Shown piece after piece: positions 62,705 through 64,000 of a stretch of 64,000 bases of DNA. The stretch is from Planosporangium mesophilum. GTDB lineage: Bacteria > Actinomycetota > Actinomycetes > Mycobacteriales > Micromonosporaceae. Every line of letters begins with the position of its first letter. Position 1 is the stretch's first letter. The position numbers were made by a program, and so were the translations under genes. The stretch spans positions 124,001-188,000 of the forward strand of contig NZ_BOON01000019.1 of the NCBI RefSeq assembly GCF_016863255.1, given 5' to 3'. The notes beneath the pieces were generated by a model that saw only the letters and a list, made by a program, of their open reading frames with translations, was not told where the DNA came from and did not search any database.

Positions 62705-63673
62705 TCAGTACGCGGGCGGCACGGTGGCCAGTGCGTCGGGCGAGGGCGACGTGCTGGGGCGCCGCACCTCCAGGCTTGCCTGGCGGATCATGGCCAGCAG
62801 CCAGCGGTGACCGGGGTCGAGTCGATGGCTGGGGTGCGACCAAGCGGCCTCGCGGATCGACGGCAGCACGACCGGCAGTTCGACCCGCCGCAGGCCCTGG
62901 GCGGTCAGGTCGCCGACCACCATTTCGTGGGCCAGTACGAGCAGGTCGGTGCCGGCCACCATGCGGTGCAGCATCGTCAGGCTTTGGATCTTCACGGTGC
63001 TACGTCGGTCAATGCCCAGGGCCGCCAGTGCGGCATCGATCGGCGAGGTCAGCGGCGGCCTGCGAAACGACACCACCCAGCGCGCCGCCGCGACTTCGGC
63101 CTTGGTCAGGGTGTTGCCGACCGCGTGATTGCCCTGCGACGTCACGCAGACCCATCGATCCTCGTAGAGGTCGGCGCCGTCGATTTCGGTGGTGCTGGTG
63201 AACAGGCCGCGCGGCAGGATCAACACGTCGACGTCGCGTACCGCCGCCGGCGGGTCGAAGAGGAAGCGCGGATCCACCGGCTGGAGATCAAGGGTGACCG
63301 CCGGCGCCGCCGCCGTCACGGCGCGCACCAGGGCGGGGCCCAGCAGGTATAGCACCGAGTCGGAGCACTGGATGGTGAACTCACGCTCGGCCCGTTTCGG
63401 GTCGAAGCCGGGGCGGGCGCTGAGCACGAGTTGCAGGTTCGCGACGGTTTCCGCGACCTGACTACGCAGCGCCTGAGCCAGCGGGGTGAGCTCGTAGATC
63501 GTGCCTACCCGTTCGAGAAGCGGGTCGTCGAAGTGCCGGCGGAGCCGGGCGAGAGCGGCGCTGGCGCCGGGCTGGCTCAGGCCCACGCGTTCACCGGCGC
63601 GGGTCACGTTGCGCTCCTGCAGGAGGGCGTGCAGCACCACCACCAGGTTCAGGTCGAGGCTCGGCAGTTCCAC
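62705..63673 (-). CDS. LysR-family transcriptional regulator
   Basis: The 322-residue regulator has the N-terminal LysR winged helix (LDLNLVVVLHALLQERNVTR, then AGERVGLSQPGASAALARLR) and a two-lobed ligand domain resembling the NodD/LinR/NahR branch (ERVGTIYELTPLAQAL; IQCSDSVLYLLGP). It is divergent from the gene that leaves the window on the plus strand, which it most likely controls. The inducer is probably an aromatic or organic acid, by analogy only. Confidence 0.93.
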   Translation of the reverse strand: MELPSLDLNLVVVLHALLQERNVTRAGERVGLSQPGASAALARLRRHFDDPLLERVGTIYELTPLAQALRSQVAETVANLQLVLSARPGFDPKRAEREFTIQCSDSVLYLLGPALVRAVTAAAPAVTLDLQPVDPRFLFDPPAAVRDVDVLILPRGLFTSTTEIDGADLYEDRWVCVTSQGNHAVGNTLTKAEVAAARWVVSFRRPPLTSPIDAALAALGIDRRSTVKIQSLTMLHRMVAGTDLLVLAHEMVVGDLTAQGLRRVELPVVLPSIREAAWSHPSHRLDPGHRWLLAMIRQASLEVRRPSTSPSPDALATVPPAY

Positions 63674-63788
63674 TCAGACCCCTCGCGTTTCTTTCGTGCA
63701 TTTCGTCGGCCACAGGGCCGCAGTCGCACGTTAGCGCGGCTCGCAGCCGGATGTCCTGCGTCGATGTCACGCGAGCAACCCTGCCAGA

Positions 63789-63815
63789 CATAACTGCGCC
63801 CTATGGCGAGCCATA
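63789..63815. promoter_or_regulatory. Candidate LysR operator pair
   Basis: Two interlocked palindromes lie in the divergent region: CATA-N9-TATG (63789-63805), which fits a T-N11-A LysR box, and the perfect TATGGC-GA-GCCATA (63802-63815). The second shares its left arm with the first. This suits LysR repression/activation sites next to both promoters. Confidence 0.5.
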
Positions 63816-63889
63816 TCGAAGCGGCGTTTCCCAGGTGTGACGGCCGTCGCACATGCTGGGCCGGACCCCCACGAAGGAGGCAGGCCGAG

Positions 63890-64000
63890 GTGGAAGAGAG
63901 CACAACCAGTACCGGGCACCGGTCGATCGAGCACGCGGGCGCCTGGGCACTCGCGCACGTCCGCCACCGCGGCCGTTCGTTCCCCGCCCTCGTGCAGCAC
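63890..64000 (+). CDS. 3'-truncated gene at the window edge
   Basis: A GTG at 63890, 9 nt after AGGAGG, opens a frame that runs to the window end (37 codons, VEESTTSTGHRSIEHAGAWA then LAHVRHRGRSFPALVQH). The WALAHVRHRGRSFPALV stretch looks like the first strands of a fumarylacetoacetate hydrolase-family enzyme, which would suit a LysR-controlled aromatic pathway, but the piece is too short to be sure. Confidence 0.5.
   Translation, partial: MEESTTSTGHRSIEHAGAWALAHVRHRGRSFPALVQH

Noticed and set aside
1-64000. CRISPR arrays, tRNA or rRNA genes
   Set aside because: No regularly spaced direct repeats and no cloverleaf or rRNA-like segments were seen by eye; a dedicated scan (tRNAscan, Infernal) would be needed to exclude them fully.

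Overview
The window is high-GC DNA with frequent GTG starts, ATGA/GTGA stop-start overlaps and actinobacterial gene families (Hen1/Pnkp RNA repair, DUF6069, a DUF2201 von Willebrand protein, an actinobacterial-type SsuD). It reads as a chromosomal stretch of a soil actinomycete, most likely Micromonosporaceae or a relative; that placement is inferred from composition and gene content only.

Layout. 0-4.3 kb: a zinc-hook AAA ATPase (5' end outside the window), a small partner overlapping it, a coiled-coil membrane protein and an N-formylglutamate amidohydrolase. 4.4-11.1 kb: a YncE-like beta-propeller, an aminoglycoside phosphotransferase-like enzyme, a membrane protein, a NarL-type two-component pair and a PEP mutase-family enzyme. 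11.3-14.4 kb: a large secreted M36 (fungalysin) metalloprotease followed by a strong terminator. 14.5-23.9 kb (minus): one nine-gene operon with a dipeptide-type ABC transporter, an N-terminal-nucleophile amidase, 5-oxoprolinase PxpABC and a D-glutamate cyclase-like DUF1445 protein, with a divergent FCD/GntR regulator.

24.9-31.9 kb is patchy accessory DNA: a GH5 glycosidase between two direct-orientation transposase remnants, a flavin-like/DUF6069/TetR unit, an RHS scrap, an IS256 remnant and three overlapping minus-strand genes. 32.1-37.1 kb is a sulfonate-sulfur operon (sfnB-like, ssuD, ssuA, ssuC, ssuB). 37.4-44.1 kb is a guanidine-I (ykkC) riboswitch operon: permease, two DUF1989 proteins, a carboxyltransferase-only homologue of urea/guanidine carboxylase, and an allophanate hydrolase. 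The missing biotin carboxylase and biotin carrier make this the most interesting feature of the window.

44.4-53.1 kb is an RNA-repair island (Hen1, Pnkp, zinc-ribbon protein, nucleotidyltransferase) that runs into decaying genes (an internally deleted pseudogene, a chimeric relic, a MoxR ATPase lacking its N-terminus) and an intact VWA protein. 53.2-54.9 kb holds a VapBC pair with a perfect 31-bp operator, abutted by a 5'-truncated DDE insertion sequence. 55-64 kb holds a short UvrA paralogue and scattered single genes: a SnoaL-like protein, a GNAT, a winged-helix regulator/membrane protein pair behind an 18-bp perfect inverted repeat, a lipoprotein, and a LysR regulator divergent from a gene that leaves the window. 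I saw no tRNA, rRNA or CRISPR array.
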